From positions 9,114,001-9,178,000 of the forward strand of contig NZ_CP080647.1 of assembly GCF_019599145.1 (NCBI RefSeq): DNA of 64,000 nucleotides, read 5' to 3'. Below are positions 1 to 8,163 of this stretch, in pieces. A program made the position numbers and the translations under genes. Every line of letters begins with the position of its first letter. The stretch's first letter is position 1. The DNA comes from Streptomyces akebiae. Lineage in GTDB: Bacteria; Actinomycetota; Actinomycetes; Streptomycetales; Streptomycetaceae. Under the pieces are notes generated by a model. It saw nothing but the letters and a program-made list of their open reading frames with translations, did no database searches and was not told the DNA's origin.

Positions 1-480
1 TCGTCTCGACCGGGATTCCGCAGCCGGTCAGCCGCTTGAGTCAGTCGGGTGTTGTTGATGTCGCTGGGCGTGCTCTCCATGTCCATCGCCTCGCACATCT
101 ACCGCGCCGCAGCGGCGCGCGTCGGCTGCGGCAGTCCAGCGCCGTGATCTGCTGGTAGGCCGGTTGGTCCGGCTGCTGTACCGGGGTCGGCGGCGCGAGC
201 GGCTGCGGATCGACAGCTCCACTGGCCCGAGCCCGTCGTGCTCCCACGACTGGCTCGGCCGGGTGAAGGTCGCCGGCCTCGGACCGCTGGGCGAAGAGGC
301 CCGCGTAGGTGCGTTCCAGCAGGTCTTGCCCGATGGGCGCCTGATCCTTGGCAACGACCTCGCGTGGATCGTCATCGGCGCAGGGACGGCAGCTCGCGGC
401 TCCAGCGCGGACACGGGTCTACGCCGGGCTCGGCAAGGACCCCATAGGCGCATTCGCCGAGCGCACGCTGTCGCTGTAGG
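1..480. other. Left-edge stretch with no convincing gene
   Basis: Open frames exist here on both strands, but none has a recognisable domain, a ribosome-binding site or a family-like composition. The stretch borders a 3' fragment of a flavin oxidoreductase gene on its right, so it is probably decayed or rearranged DNA. I could not assign it to any mobile element. Confidence 0.4.
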
Positions 481-483
481 TGA

Positions 484-714
484 CCTGACCCGCATCTCCC
501 GCGCGCCCTCGCGCCTCTCGACCTCGCGTACCTGCACTTCGGACACGGCGGGGACGGTCTGACCGATGTCGTCACCGTGGGTTCGATGGCCCTCGCCAAC
601 CCCGACCTGGTCGGGCGGGTGCGCACCGGCGCCGCGCTGAACACCCCCGACCCCGCCACCTTCTACGGCGGCGGCGCGGTCGGCTACACCGACTACCCCG
701 TCCTCACCGCCTGA
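484..714 (+). pseudogene. Old Yellow Enzyme (alkene reductase) 3' remnant
   Basis: The last ~75 codons of an FMN-dependent ene-reductase are recognisable. LDLAYLHF is typical of the C-terminal part of the TIM barrel. ANPDLVGRVRTGAALNTPDP and TFYGGGAVGYTDYP are the family's C-terminal signature. An in-frame TGA at 481 and the loss of sequence between the LAYLHF strand and the GSMALANPDL segment show that it is a remnant with an internal deletion and no 5' end. A complete but different OYE-family gene lies at 20361-21608, near another copy of the operator-like motif found at 3305-3347. I infer this fragment is left from a similar redox locus. Confidence 0.7.
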
Positions 715-775
715 CAAACCCCGGCGATACCGGCTCTGGCGCCGGTATCCCCCAACGGCCCCATGGAGGTGCCTC

Positions 776-1693
776 GTGTCTGAGCACACTGCTGTTGAAC
801 TGAGCCCGGAAGCGACCGAGTTCGCGGAGTTCTTCGCCGGACTGGCGGTTCCCGAGTCCGAGTTGGATGCGATGCGCATCGTGTCGGAGGGCGTCCATGT
901 CACGGCCAGGGAGCCGGAAGGTGTCACCTATCGGGAGGTGGACGCAGGCGGCGTTCTGGGAATCTGGTGCGAACCCGTCGACGCCAACACCGACTACGTC
1001 CTCCTGCACGGCCACGCCGGCGGCTCCGTTCTGTCGTCGGCGTTCGTCGACCGTAAGCTCGCCGGCCATATTGCCAAGGCGGCAGGAGCCCCCGTCCTGG
1101 TCCTGGACTTTCGGCGAGCACCGGAACACAAGTACCCGGCCCAGGTGGACGACGCGGAGGCGGCCTTCAACTGGCTGATCTCCGAAGGGTACGAGCCGGC
1201 GAACATCATCACGATCGGCCACTCGATCGGCGGGTTCATCGCTGTCGCCCTGGCGCTTCGTCTCCGCGACAAGAAGCAGCTCCTGCCCGGCGCCATCGTC
1301 TCGATTTCCCCTTGGTGCGACCTCGAGATCGCCAACGAGACCATGGTGACCAACGCCGAGACGGACAAGATACTCAGCAAGGAACTGCTGACCTTCTTCC
1401 GAGAGGCCTGGATCGGCGGCACGGGCATCGAGTTCACGGACACCAGGATCAACCTGAACCGGGCGGACCTGAGCGGACTGCCCCCGACCCTTGTCTCCTG
1501 GGGATCGTACGAGGTCCTGGCCGGCGAGGACGAGGAGTTCGCCGCCCGGGTCAAGGACGCCGGAATCGACACGGCGACCGTGGTGGTGCCGGGAGGCCAG
1601 CACTCCTACGTCTATGGCGCCGGCCGGGTTCCGGAGGTCGACGCCGCTATAGCGCAGATCGGCGCGTGGGTCCGGGAGAAGACGAAGATCTGA
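776..1693 (+). CDS. Alpha/beta-hydrolase, HSL-type (family IV) esterase
   Basis: 305 aa, cytoplasmic carboxylesterase/lipase-like enzyme. An oxyanion-hole motif of the HGGG type appears as HGHAGG (about residues 78-83). It is followed by the family's DFRRAPEHKYPA block (111-122) and the nucleophile elbow GHSIGG with Ser150. The C-terminal GGQHSY supplies the probable catalytic His, and the SWGSYEVL segment the acid region. These are hallmarks of hormone-sensitive-lipase-like bacterial esterases. The start is GTG at 776, chosen because GGAGGT lies 6 nt upstream; the nearby ATG at 763 is out of frame. Length is normal. The substrate is unknown. It stands alone and is followed by a strong hairpin. 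Confidence 0.88.
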   Translation: MSEHTAVELSPEATEFAEFFAGLAVPESELDAMRIVSEGVHVTAREPEGVTYREVDAGGVLGIWCEPVDANTDYVLLHGHAGGSVLSSAFVDRKLAGHIAKAAGAPVLVLDFRRAPEHKYPAQVDDAEAAFNWLISEGYEPANIITIGHSIGGFIAVALALRLRDKKQLLPGAIVSISPWCDLEIANETMVTNAETDKILSKELLTFFREAWIGGTGIEFTDTRINLNRADLSGLPPTLVSWGSYEVLAGEDEEFAARVKDAGIDTATVVVPGGQHSYVYGAGRVPEVDAAIAQIGAWVREKTKI

Positions 1694-1775
1694 CCGGGTG
1701 CGACCAGCTGGTGCGCCACATCGGCTTCCCGATGCCGTCGGTGTCCTTTTCTCTCCGCCTCTTCCCCGCCCGGGT

Positions 1776-1824
1776 GCGGCCACCGTTGATGCACAGGTCG
1801 TGACTGCGCATCAACGGTGGCCGC
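1776..1824. terminator. Strong hairpin downstream of the esterase
   Basis: Perfect 17-bp inverted repeat: the arm starting GCGGCCACCGTTGATG at 1776-1792 pairs with 1808-1824 around a 15-nt loop. It lies ~83 bp after the esterase stop codon and there is no T-run, as is usual for streptomycete terminators. Such a long perfect palindrome could also be a transposon-end relic. Confidence 0.55.
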
Positions 1825-2288
1825 GCCGCGGTGGGAGGCGGTGCGCTTCCCACCGCTCGGCCGCGGTCTCCTTCAGCGTGTGCCGCTAGATCAGGTGCGG
1901 CGAGGCGAGTCGCTGGGTCCCCCCGGTCGGCACTCGCGATCCTGAGTACCCCGCGCCTGCACGCACGTCGCCCGTGCAGGCCGATCGACGATCCCGCCCC
2001 GCCGCCAAGCCTGGCGGCCCCTTGGAGGCAGGTGCCAGGGAGCACAACGCTACCCGGGCCCAAACCCGCTCTGGCCTGGCTGCAGCGCAGCTCGCCGGAA
2101 CCTGCTGCCCGTCCCCGCTGCTTCACCATGGCCCGCATGGAGGGGAACGTTGCCGCCGGGACGCCCAACCTCAGTGGGACCGCCTACGAAGCGCTGACCG
2201 AAGTGGTCGGCCGACTCGCCTCAGGCTCCACCTCTGCCCGGAGATCGACTCGACGCCCTGCAGAGGTGGGTGGGCCGTGGTCGTGTCT
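1825..2288. other. Gap without a recognisable gene
   Basis: No frame has a credible protein. The only structure seen is a 9-bp inverted repeat (GCCTGCACG, 1955-1963, pairing with 1973-1981). The region separates the plus-strand esterase from the 3' end of the minus-strand MDR oxidoreductase. Confidence 0.4.
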
Positions 2289-3272
2289 CTATGCCTTCCC
2301 CGCCTCTTCTACAGTCAGCACGATCTTGCCGGTGGTGCGGCCGGTCTCGCCCAGGGCGTGGGCCCTGGCGGCCTCGGAGAGTGGGAAGGTGGCCTCGATG
2401 TGGGCCCGCAGGGCGCCGGTCTCGACGAGGTCGGCGATGGCTTGCATGCCTGCGCGGTCGGCCTCGACGAGGAGACTCTCGAAGCGGACGCCCCGCTCGG
2501 CGAAGTCGGCCATCTCGTCGGGGCCGATGGGCGCTGCCGGAAGGATCGAGATGAGAGTGCCGCCCGAGCGCAGCACGGCGAGGGAGCGGACGCGGCCGGT
2601 GGTGTCCCTTGAGACCGAGTCGAGGACCACGTCGATGTCCTTGACTGCCTCGGTGAAGTCGACCGTGTGGTAGTCGATGGCCTCGTCCACTCCCAGGGAG
2701 CGCAGGAAGTCGTGCTTGGCGGCACTGGCCGTGCCGATGACGTACGCGCCGCGGGACTTTGCGATCTGGACGGCGAGATGGCCGACGCCGCCGGCCGCCG
2801 CGTGGATGAAGACACGCTGCCCGGGCTGGACATCAGCGGTGTCGACGAGTACCTGGTAGGCGGTCAGGGCCGCGAGCGGGAGCGCGCCGGCCTGGACGTG
2901 GTCGATACCGGCGGGCTTGTGGACGAAGGCGCGGGCCGGGCCGGTCACGTACTCGGCGTGCGAACCGACCCCGTGGGGGTAGGGCAGCATGCCGAAGACC
3001 TCGTCGCCCGGCTTGAACAGGGTGACGCCGATGCCAACCGCCTCGACGACTCCGGAGACGTCCCAGCCCAGGATGAGGGGCAGGCCGCCTGCGGTCATGG
3101 GCTGGGCGCGGTTCCACCAGTCGGTCGGGTTGACGCCGGCCGCGCGGACGGCGATCAGGATCTCACTCAACCCCGGCTCGGGCCGGGGAAGTTCAACCTC
3201 CTTGAGTACCTCGGGGGAGCCGTGGGTGTCCTGGCGGATGGCGCGCATCGTGGCGGTATCGGGATTCGTCAT
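2289..3272 (-). CDS. NADP-dependent MDR oxidoreductase (quinone reductase-like)
   Basis: 327 aa zinc-free medium-chain dehydrogenase/reductase of the quinone oxidoreductase type, expected to reduce quinones or enones with NADPH. The GroES-like N-terminal domain carries AAGVNPTDWWNR and GWDVSGVVEAVG. The Rossmann nucleotide-binding motif is HAAAGGVGHLAVQIAK, and GGTLISI and GRTTGKIVLTV close the fold. The start is taken at ATG 3272 (MTNPDTATMRAI) because residues upstream of it are not family-like. A purine-rich GGAGGGG lies ~18 nt upstream, so MRAI is an alternative start. The upstream side carries a doubled GCCATGGC motif shared with the GlxA-type regulator locus near 20150, which suggests control by such a regulator. 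Confidence 0.88.
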   Translation of the reverse strand: MTNPDTATMRAIRQDTHGSPEVLKEVELPRPEPGLSEILIAVRAAGVNPTDWWNRAQPMTAGGLPLILGWDVSGVVEAVGIGVTLFKPGDEVFGMLPYPHGVGSHAEYVTGPARAFVHKPAGIDHVQAGALPLAALTAYQVLVDTADVQPGQRVFIHAAAGGVGHLAVQIAKSRGAYVIGTASAAKHDFLRSLGVDEAIDYHTVDFTEAVKDIDVVLDSVSRDTTGRVRSLAVLRSGGTLISILPAAPIGPDEMADFAERGVRFESLLVEADRAGMQAIADLVETGALRAHIEATFPLSEAARAHALGETGRTTGKIVLTVEEAGKA

Positions 3273-3304
3273 GCGTCCAGCGTCGACGCCCACCCCTCCG
3301 CAGT

Positions 3305-3347
3305 GCCATGGCGTGAATGCCAACTTTCAACGAGATCATGCCATGGC
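3305..3347. promoter_or_regulatory. Paired GCCATGGC boxes and relic 5' end of a GlxA-type regulator
   Basis: Two copies of the palindrome GCCATGGC lie at 3305-3312 and 3340-3347, 35 bp centre to centre. The sequence between them reads, from GTG at 3313, NANFQRDHAMA. This matches the start of the AraC/GlxA-family regulator at 20168 (NCNIRRDHAMA). At that locus two similar boxes have the identical 35-bp spacing. The rest of the regulator is absent here. I infer a former divergent regulator/MDR pair whose operator survives upstream of the MDR gene. Confidence 0.5.
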
Positions 3348-3789
3348 GTCGGGGCTGAAGCAGACGATCTACGAGGTCTGCCCGACGACACGGCGCCCCA
3401 TGGCGCCTTCAGGCGTCAGGTACCGGCGGGGGACGGGCGATCCATTTGTCGTGCTCTACGTGCCTTCCTGGGTCGGTCGCAGTAATTCGTAGGGCTGAGG
3501 CACCCAGAGGAGCTGGGTGCCGCTTCGTCGTGCTGCCGGTCGCGCCCTCGAGATGCTTGGCCACCCGGATCCCCACGACGATTCGGCCGCCGATCGGGAG
3601 GTGTGCATACCTGCGGGGCGAACTCGCCGTCTCCGTGACCGATACGGTGACAGATCCGCTTGCAGCTCGCTGTCCGTAACGTCGGACGCGGTCGGCGCAC
3701 TCGCGCGTACCGCGGGAGACGACATGGCGACCGCGATCATCGAAACCGGAAGCAAGGACGGGATGTCGGCGGATCCGGTGGTGCAAGGG
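3348..3789. other. Decayed stretch without an intact gene
   Basis: Beyond the first ~12 codons of regulator-like sequence nothing family-like continues. Overlapping frames on both strands have no recognisable motifs. It precedes the 3' fragment of a second MDR oxidoreductase, so it is probably deletion-scarred DNA. Confidence 0.4.
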
Positions 3790-4139
3790 TCTCGACAAGG
3801 CACCGCGGGTGCTGAAGCGGGGCGGGACCGTCATCATCACTACCGGGCCACCCGACCCCGCGTTCACCCGGGAGGGCGGCGCCCATACCGTCGTCCGGCT
3901 GGCCGTGGCCGCCCTGAGCTACCGGATCCGCCGACGTGCTCGACGGCACCAGGTGACGTACTCGTACCTGTTCATGAAGGCCGGCGGCGACCGACTCCGC
4001 GAACTCGCCGCCGAGATCATCCGGCCGTTCGTGGACTCCGCGTTCGACTTCGGCCAGATCTGCGAAGCCATGGCCCACCTCGGCAAGGACGCACCAAGGA
4101 CGCACCAAGGCCGACAAGGTCGTCATCCGTGTGGCATGA
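3790..4139 (+). pseudogene. Second MDR oxidoreductase, 3' remnant with frameshift
   Basis: The C-terminal ~110 codons of an NADPH:quinone reductase-like protein are readable: LDKAPRVLKRGGTVIITTG, then AALSYRIRRRARRHQVTYSY and PFVDSAFDFGQICEAMAHL. The expected C-terminal ending TKADKVVIRVA is present, but in another frame. The shift falls in an 11-bp tandem duplication (AAGGACGCACC twice, 4085-4106). The N-terminal catalytic domain and most of the Rossmann fold are missing, so it cannot be functional. Confidence 0.75.
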
Positions 4140-4274
4140 CCACGCCCGACCTGCCGCCCCCGGTGGCCCGGCCGCCAAGCCCTCCGCGCACAGAACGCGT
4201 CGCCGTCTCAGGAGGAGCGTGACCCGCGCGAGCACCGGAAACTCCCCACCACAACCAACCCATCGGAGGACCAC

Positions 4275-5303
4275 ATGGACACGTCGCGAAGTAGCTCGCA
4301 GTCCGCAGGACACATTGCCGTCGAGGGCCACGCGGGGGTGCTTGTCGCCCGTTTCCACGGAGGCCCGCATGCGTTGTTCGATCCCGAGATCTCCAAGCAG
4401 CTGAAAGAGTTGGTCGATCGTGCAGACCGCGATCCGGACATCCACGCGGTCGTCTTCACCGGTACGCATCCTGACCGCTTCCTGAGTCATTCCGATGCGC
4501 GCTGGCTACAAGCAGGTGGCACTGGATTCCCGCCGATCAACACGCGCTTCGCCAAGCTCGCAGCGCGTACGGCGAGGCTCATCAACAGGGTGCCGATCGT
4601 CAGGACGCTCGCGGGAATGACCCGGCTCAAGTCACTTCTGCAGCTCGACAGCTTCCATGCCACCTTCCTGAAGATGAATGCAAGCGGCACGATCTTCGTC
4701 GCGGCACTCAACGGTTCGGCCCTTGCAGTCGGCGCGGAACTGGCATTTGCCTGTGATCTGCGCATCATGGCAGACGGAGAGCATGTCATCGGCCTGACAG
4801 AAGTCCTGCTCGGACTGACACCGGGCGGCGGCGGGTCTCAGCGACTGCCTCGTCTGATCGGTACACAGCAGACGTTGGTCGCCGTTCTCGAAGGCAGGCC
4901 GTTCACGCCCGCAGAGGCTCTCGCGCTCGGTGCGGTCGACGAAGTGGTGCCACAGGAAGAGGTCCTCGGCAGGGCGATCGAGCGCGCAGAGTACCTGAGC
5001 CTACGCTCGAAGAAATCTCTCGGAGCCATCAAGCGATCCATCTACTTCGGCAGTTCCCTGTCGCTGGAGGACGGCTTGCAGTTCGAGCACGCCGAGTTCC
5101 TGGTCAGAGACCAATCGAAGGAAGGTCAGGAGCGGCTGCTTGAGTACATCGCCACCACGGACGCCACTGGCGAGCTTCCTCTGCTGAATCGTGAAACGTA
5201 CGCGCGAGCACTCGCCACCGGGCGAATCGGAGGTAGCAGCCCACAGCCTGCCGCTGGCTCAAGCGCAACGGCATCGACGGCTCCGGAGTCGCCACCCTCA
5301 TGA
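4275..5303 (+). CDS. Enoyl-CoA hydratase/isomerase family protein
   Basis: 342 aa crotonase-fold protein, expected to act on a CoA thioester (hydration or isomerisation). FVAALNGSALAVGAELAFAC with DLRIMAD covers the oxyanion-hole region, followed by TEVLLGLTPGGGGSQRLPRL and GRPFTPAEALALGAVDEVVP. The N-terminal half has an unusually long insert (about residues 85-130). The ATG start at 4275 has GGAGGA 4 nt upstream. The last ~24 residues (SSPQPAAGSSATASTAPESP) are probably foreign. That DNA is homologous, in another frame, to the TetR gene at 6035, so the natural 3' end seems to have been replaced by a recombination junction. It may still be active because the crotonase core is complete. Confidence 0.8.
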   Translation: MDTSRSSSQSAGHIAVEGHAGVLVARFHGGPHALFDPEISKQLKELVDRADRDPDIHAVVFTGTHPDRFLSHSDARWLQAGGTGFPPINTRFAKLAARTARLINRVPIVRTLAGMTRLKSLLQLDSFHATFLKMNASGTIFVAALNGSALAVGAELAFACDLRIMADGEHVIGLTEVLLGLTPGGGGSQRLPRLIGTQQTLVAVLEGRPFTPAEALALGAVDEVVPQEEVLGRAIERAEYLSLRSKKSLGAIKRSIYFGSSLSLEDGLQFEHAEFLVRDQSKEGQERLLEYIATTDATGELPLLNRETYARALATGRIGGSSPQPAAGSSATASTAPESPPS

Positions 5304-5329
5304 AAGACGCCGGCCTGACCAACGGCTGA
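5235..5329 (+). pseudogene. TetR gene fragment (duplicate of the gene at 6035)
   Basis: WLKRNGIDGSGVATLMKDAG with LTNG is read in the frame ending at TGA 5327-5329. It matches residues ~24-46 of the TetR regulator encoded at 6035-6625, which has FKQDGIDGSGVSTLMKDAGL. It overlaps the end of the enoyl-CoA hydratase gene in a different frame. Only the middle of the helix-turn-helix region survives. Confidence 0.75.
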
Positions 5330-5359
5330 AGTTTCCCCGTGATCTCGGACACTCGATGG

Positions 5360-5473
5360 TTATGCAGCGAGGGCGTGCTGTTGCCGCTGCCTGGTCTCGG
5401 CTGGGGTGAGGTAGCCGAAAATCTTGTGCTTGCGCAGGCAGCGGCGGTTGTAGAAGGTCTCGATGAGGTCTGA
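5360..5473 (-). pseudogene. IS3/IS481-type transposase C-terminal remnant
   Basis: The minus strand reads IETFYNRRCLRKHKIFGYLT followed by PAETRQRQQHALAA and a TAA stop at 5360-5362. The FYN-(x)-R-H-GYLTPAE pattern is the conserved C-terminus of integrase-fold (rve) IS transposases. The rest of the element is missing. It lies directly after the TetR fragment, so the insertion sequence probably caused the local rearrangement. Confidence 0.7.
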
Positions 5474-6000
5474 GTCCGCAGGTAGGACCCCGGGCCGTGG
5501 GGCAGCCGGGAGAGCGGGTGCATCGATATGTCACTCGGCAGCGGTCCATTGTCTGTTGGTGACTCGTCGGTTGTGAGGCTGATGTGTCGCAGCATGTCTG
5601 GGCGCCCGGAGAGGCATTCCTCTCGGGCGCTTGGCACTGGCGTTGCAGCGGCGATTGCAAGCGGGGAGCGCTCCAAGAGGTGCAGAGCGCGCCCCGCGCT
5701 TCCGACGGGCACGCGTCGGATCGCAGCGGACAGGAACCAGTCGACGGCGTTTCCAGGGATGAGCGCCAGGGCCCCAGTGGGGTGGCCGGCGAGGATTCTG
5801 TTGACGGCCGACGCCATGAGTCTTGCCGAAGATGGCGAGTCCAGGCGCTGCGTCCGTGGCAGCCCTGATGATGAAAGCCCGTCGCTGGCCTGTCGCCCCT
5901 GCTCCAGAGGGCGGCAGGTGGCGAGGCGGCCGACCGTCGCCGTCGGCGACCCTTTGGATTACGTTCGCAATACCATAGACTGGTGAGTCGGTGAAGGGCA
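5474..6000. other. Gap with a hairpin and no identifiable gene
   Basis: A near-perfect hairpin, GCGCCCGGAGAGG paired with CCTCTCGGGCGC, lies at 5602-5630 and looks like a terminator. A minus-strand frame at ~5640-5820 (LAGHPTGALALIPGNAVDWF) may be the 3' end of a lost gene, but I could not name its family. The right end should hold the promoter of the TetR gene. Confidence 0.35.
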
Positions 6001-6034
6001 ACCGGCTCTTCCGGCCGGCGAAGGAGCGTGTGCT

Positions 6035-6625
6035 GTGGTGCGGTACGCGAAAGAGCACAAGGTGGAGACGAGGCGGCGGATCATCGAGACAGCGGGTCGC
6101 CGATTCAAGCAAGACGGTATCGACGGCTCCGGGGTCTCGACGCTCATGAAGGACGCGGGGCTGACCAACGGGGCATTCTACGCTCACTTCGAATCCAAAG
6201 ATGACCTCGTCACCACGGCAATCGCCGACCAGTTGCAGGCGCAGGCCGAGAGCGTCGTCGCGCGGGCTGCGCCTGGCCGGGCCGGACTCGAGCAGATTGT
6301 GCGCGGGTACCTGTCACCCCAGCATCGCGAAAGCCTTGGCGACGGCTGCCCCAACGCCGCTCTGCTCGACGAGATCGGGCGCTGCACCGACACAACCAGG
6401 CAGGCGTACACCGACGGTGTGCTGGTCCTCATCGACGGAATTGCCGCCCGTATGGCGCCCGAAGCCCCGAATTCCGCGCGCGTGAAGGCGCTCAGCCTCC
6501 TCGGCCTGATGGCCGGGACGCTGCAGCTTGCACGCGCCTTGACCGACACGCAACTCGCCCATGAGCTCCTCGATCAGGGGATAAACAACGCCCTCGCCCT
6601 GCTCGACGCTGGGCAGCACATCTGA
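6035..6625 (+). CDS. TetR/AcrR family transcriptional regulator
   Basis: 196 aa one-component repressor. Residues ~8-54 form the TetR_N helix-turn-helix: RRIIETAGRRFKQDGIDGSG, then TLMKDAGLTNGAFYAHFESK, ending in the FYxHF-K motif. The remainder is an all-helical ligand and dimerisation domain (GDGCPNAALLDEIGR region), of the kind found in regulators of oxidoreductase or efflux genes. The start is GTG 6035 with AAGGAG ~9 nt upstream. No target gene is adjacent on the right because the mobile-element nest begins there. A fragment of a near-identical gene is at 5235-5329. Confidence 0.88.
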   Translation: MVRYAKEHKVETRRRIIETAGRRFKQDGIDGSGVSTLMKDAGLTNGAFYAHFESKDDLVTTAIADQLQAQAESVVARAAPGRAGLEQIVRGYLSPQHRESLGDGCPNAALLDEIGRCTDTTRQAYTDGVLVLIDGIAARMAPEAPNSARVKALSLLGLMAGTLQLARALTDTQLAHELLDQGINNALALLDAGQHI

Positions 6626-6692
6626 CGCACCACATCCCCAGCCCGGGCTGTAGCTCCGGGGGTGCCTCCATCTGTTCGGTCAAGGGCTTGTG

Positions 6693-6759
6693 GGCCTGGT
6701 AGGCGATCGCAAGCTTGTCGGTTCGTGTGGCCAGGCCGCGCCACTGCTTGAGGCGGTTG
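6693..6759 (-). pseudogene. IS5-family transposase, 3' exon after the group II intron
   Basis: The minus strand from 6759 reads (I)NRLKQWRGLATRTDKLAIAY then QA. This is the sequence that follows YKQRNTVERC in IS5-family transposases. The matching 5' part, ending in NTVERC plus AT, lies 5.2 kb away at 12002. Joining AT (12003-12002) to C (6759) gives the expected ATC codon. After QA at ~6693 the similarity stops, so the element's end has been lost. Confidence 0.82.
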
Positions 6760-6762
6760 GTT

Positions 6763-6856
6763 GGGTAGGCCGCGCGACGAGGTGCTTGCCATGTGCAGGC
6801 CCTTTTCCGCGCGGCCCCCTCCGAACCCGCCGTACGAGTTTCCCGGTAACGGGCTC
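6763..6856 (-). ncRNA. Group II intron domains V and VI
   Basis: Domain V is the 34-nt segment 6856 to 6823 on the minus strand. It begins GAGCCCG, ends CGGGTTC, has a GAAA tetraloop and contains the catalytic AGC triad. Domain VI follows: GGG-GGCCGCGCG (6819-6808) pairs with CGCGCGGCC (6776-6768) and, after an unpaired UA, CCC (6765-6763). The unpaired A at 6766 is 7 nt from the 3' splice site, the standard position of the branch-point adenosine. The catalytic 3' end therefore looks intact. Confidence 0.8.
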
Positions 6857-6966
6857 TCCAGTGACCTATTTCATGACGCCGCTGGTTGGCTTTACTGAGT
6901 GGATTGCGTCATGGCAACCGGAGCAGACCACCAGAGTGTCAATCCCCTCGAATCGCGGAGACCTTC

Positions 6967-7887
6967 CTATGCAGCCAGCCCCTCACCGAGGCTGGACCAG
7001 TAGTCGTTTTCGTAGTCGATCGGGCTCTTGAAGCCGCACACGCTGTGTAGCCGACGGCTGTTGTAGAAGTCGGTGATCCAGGTCGCGATCCGGATTCGGG
7101 CCTCGGTGCGTGTGGCGAAGGCGTGCCGGTGGACGTACTCGACCTTCAGCACACTGTTGAATGCCTCGCTGACGGCATTGTCGAAGCACGAGCCGACCCG
7201 TCCCATGGACTGGAAGACGCCCAGCCGGCGACAGACCCGGCGGAACCTCCGAGAGCCGTACTCGCTGCCGCGGTCCGTATGGAAAATGACACCGCGGACG
7301 TCCCCGCCGCGAGTCGCCGCGGCCATGTGCAGAGCGGCGACGACCAGTTCGGCATCGTGACGGGCACCCATCGCTTACCCGAGCAGGCGGCGGGAGAACA
7401 GATCGATGACCGTGGCCAAATACAGCTTGCCCTCACCGGTCTCGATCTCCGTCATGTCCCCGCACCAGACCAGGTCGGGCGCCTCGGCGATGAAGTCGCG
7501 GCGCACGAAGTCCGGGGCGGCCGGCCGTCTGCCCGGCCGGGTCAGCCCCCGCCGTCTGCGCACCTTCCGCGCGACCAGGCCCAGCTCGGCCATGATCTTC
7601 GCGATGGTGTTCACCGAGACCCGCCAGCCCTGCCTCACCAGCCTGATCCAGATCTTCGGCGAGCCGTAGGTGCCGCCGGACGCGTCGAACTCTGCCTTCA
7701 CCGCTTCGATCAGATGCTGTCTGCGCAGCTCACGCCTGGTGGGCTGACGGGTGCGGTGTTTGTAGAACCACGACTCACTCACGCCCAGGGCGCGGCAGGA
7801 GACGCGGTGCGAAATGCCGTGCTCGGTCCTGAAGTCGCTGATCACCCCGACGACGGACGCCGGGTCCGCCACGGCTACTTCACCCAC
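6967..7887 (-). pseudogene. IS3-family transposase orfB with a nonsense mutation
   Basis: DDE integrase-fold transposase, expected to join the IS ends to target DNA. The N-terminal part (HTH_21 region, SCRALGVSESWFYKHRTRQP) is followed by the rve domain with WCGDMTEI (first Asp), IFHTDRGSEY (second Asp) and FDNAVSEAFNSVLK (Glu). A TAA at 7375-7377 interrupts SRRLLG-stop-AMGARHDAEL. The expected residue is Tyr (TAC), so a single base change split the gene. Reading resumes in the same frame to the stop after SLGEGLAA. Confidence 0.88.
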
Positions 7888-8163
7888 AGGACCATGCAGC
7901 GTTTGAGGACATCACGCTCCATGACCAGTTCCTTGTTGTCCCGCTTGAGCTGGGCGTTCTCCCGCCGCAACCGCTCCAGCTCGTCACTTTCGCCGGCCGG
8001 TGCGGTCCCTGCCCGACGGGCACGGGAGACCCAGCTCGCCAGGGTGGTCTCGTTGATCCCCAGGTCCTCGGCGACCTCGGCGATCTGTCTTGCCGGTCTC
8101 CGTGACGATCCGCACAGCCCCCTCGCGGAACTCCGGGTCGAACTTCCGTCGCTTCTCCGCCAT
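7875..8163 (-). pseudogene. IS3-family transposase orfA with a frameshift
   Basis: ~96-codon helix-turn-helix/leucine-zipper protein that binds the IS ends. It starts MAEKRRKFDPEFREGAVRIV (ATG 8163) and ends in the coiled coil ELERLRRENAQLKRDNKELV and CMVLWVK. Near 8095 the frame is lost between VTETGKT and QIAEVAEDLG; the equivalent of a TARQ segment is shortened. The lesion is far from the orfA/orfB overlap, so it is not the programmed IS3 frameshift. Confidence 0.82.
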
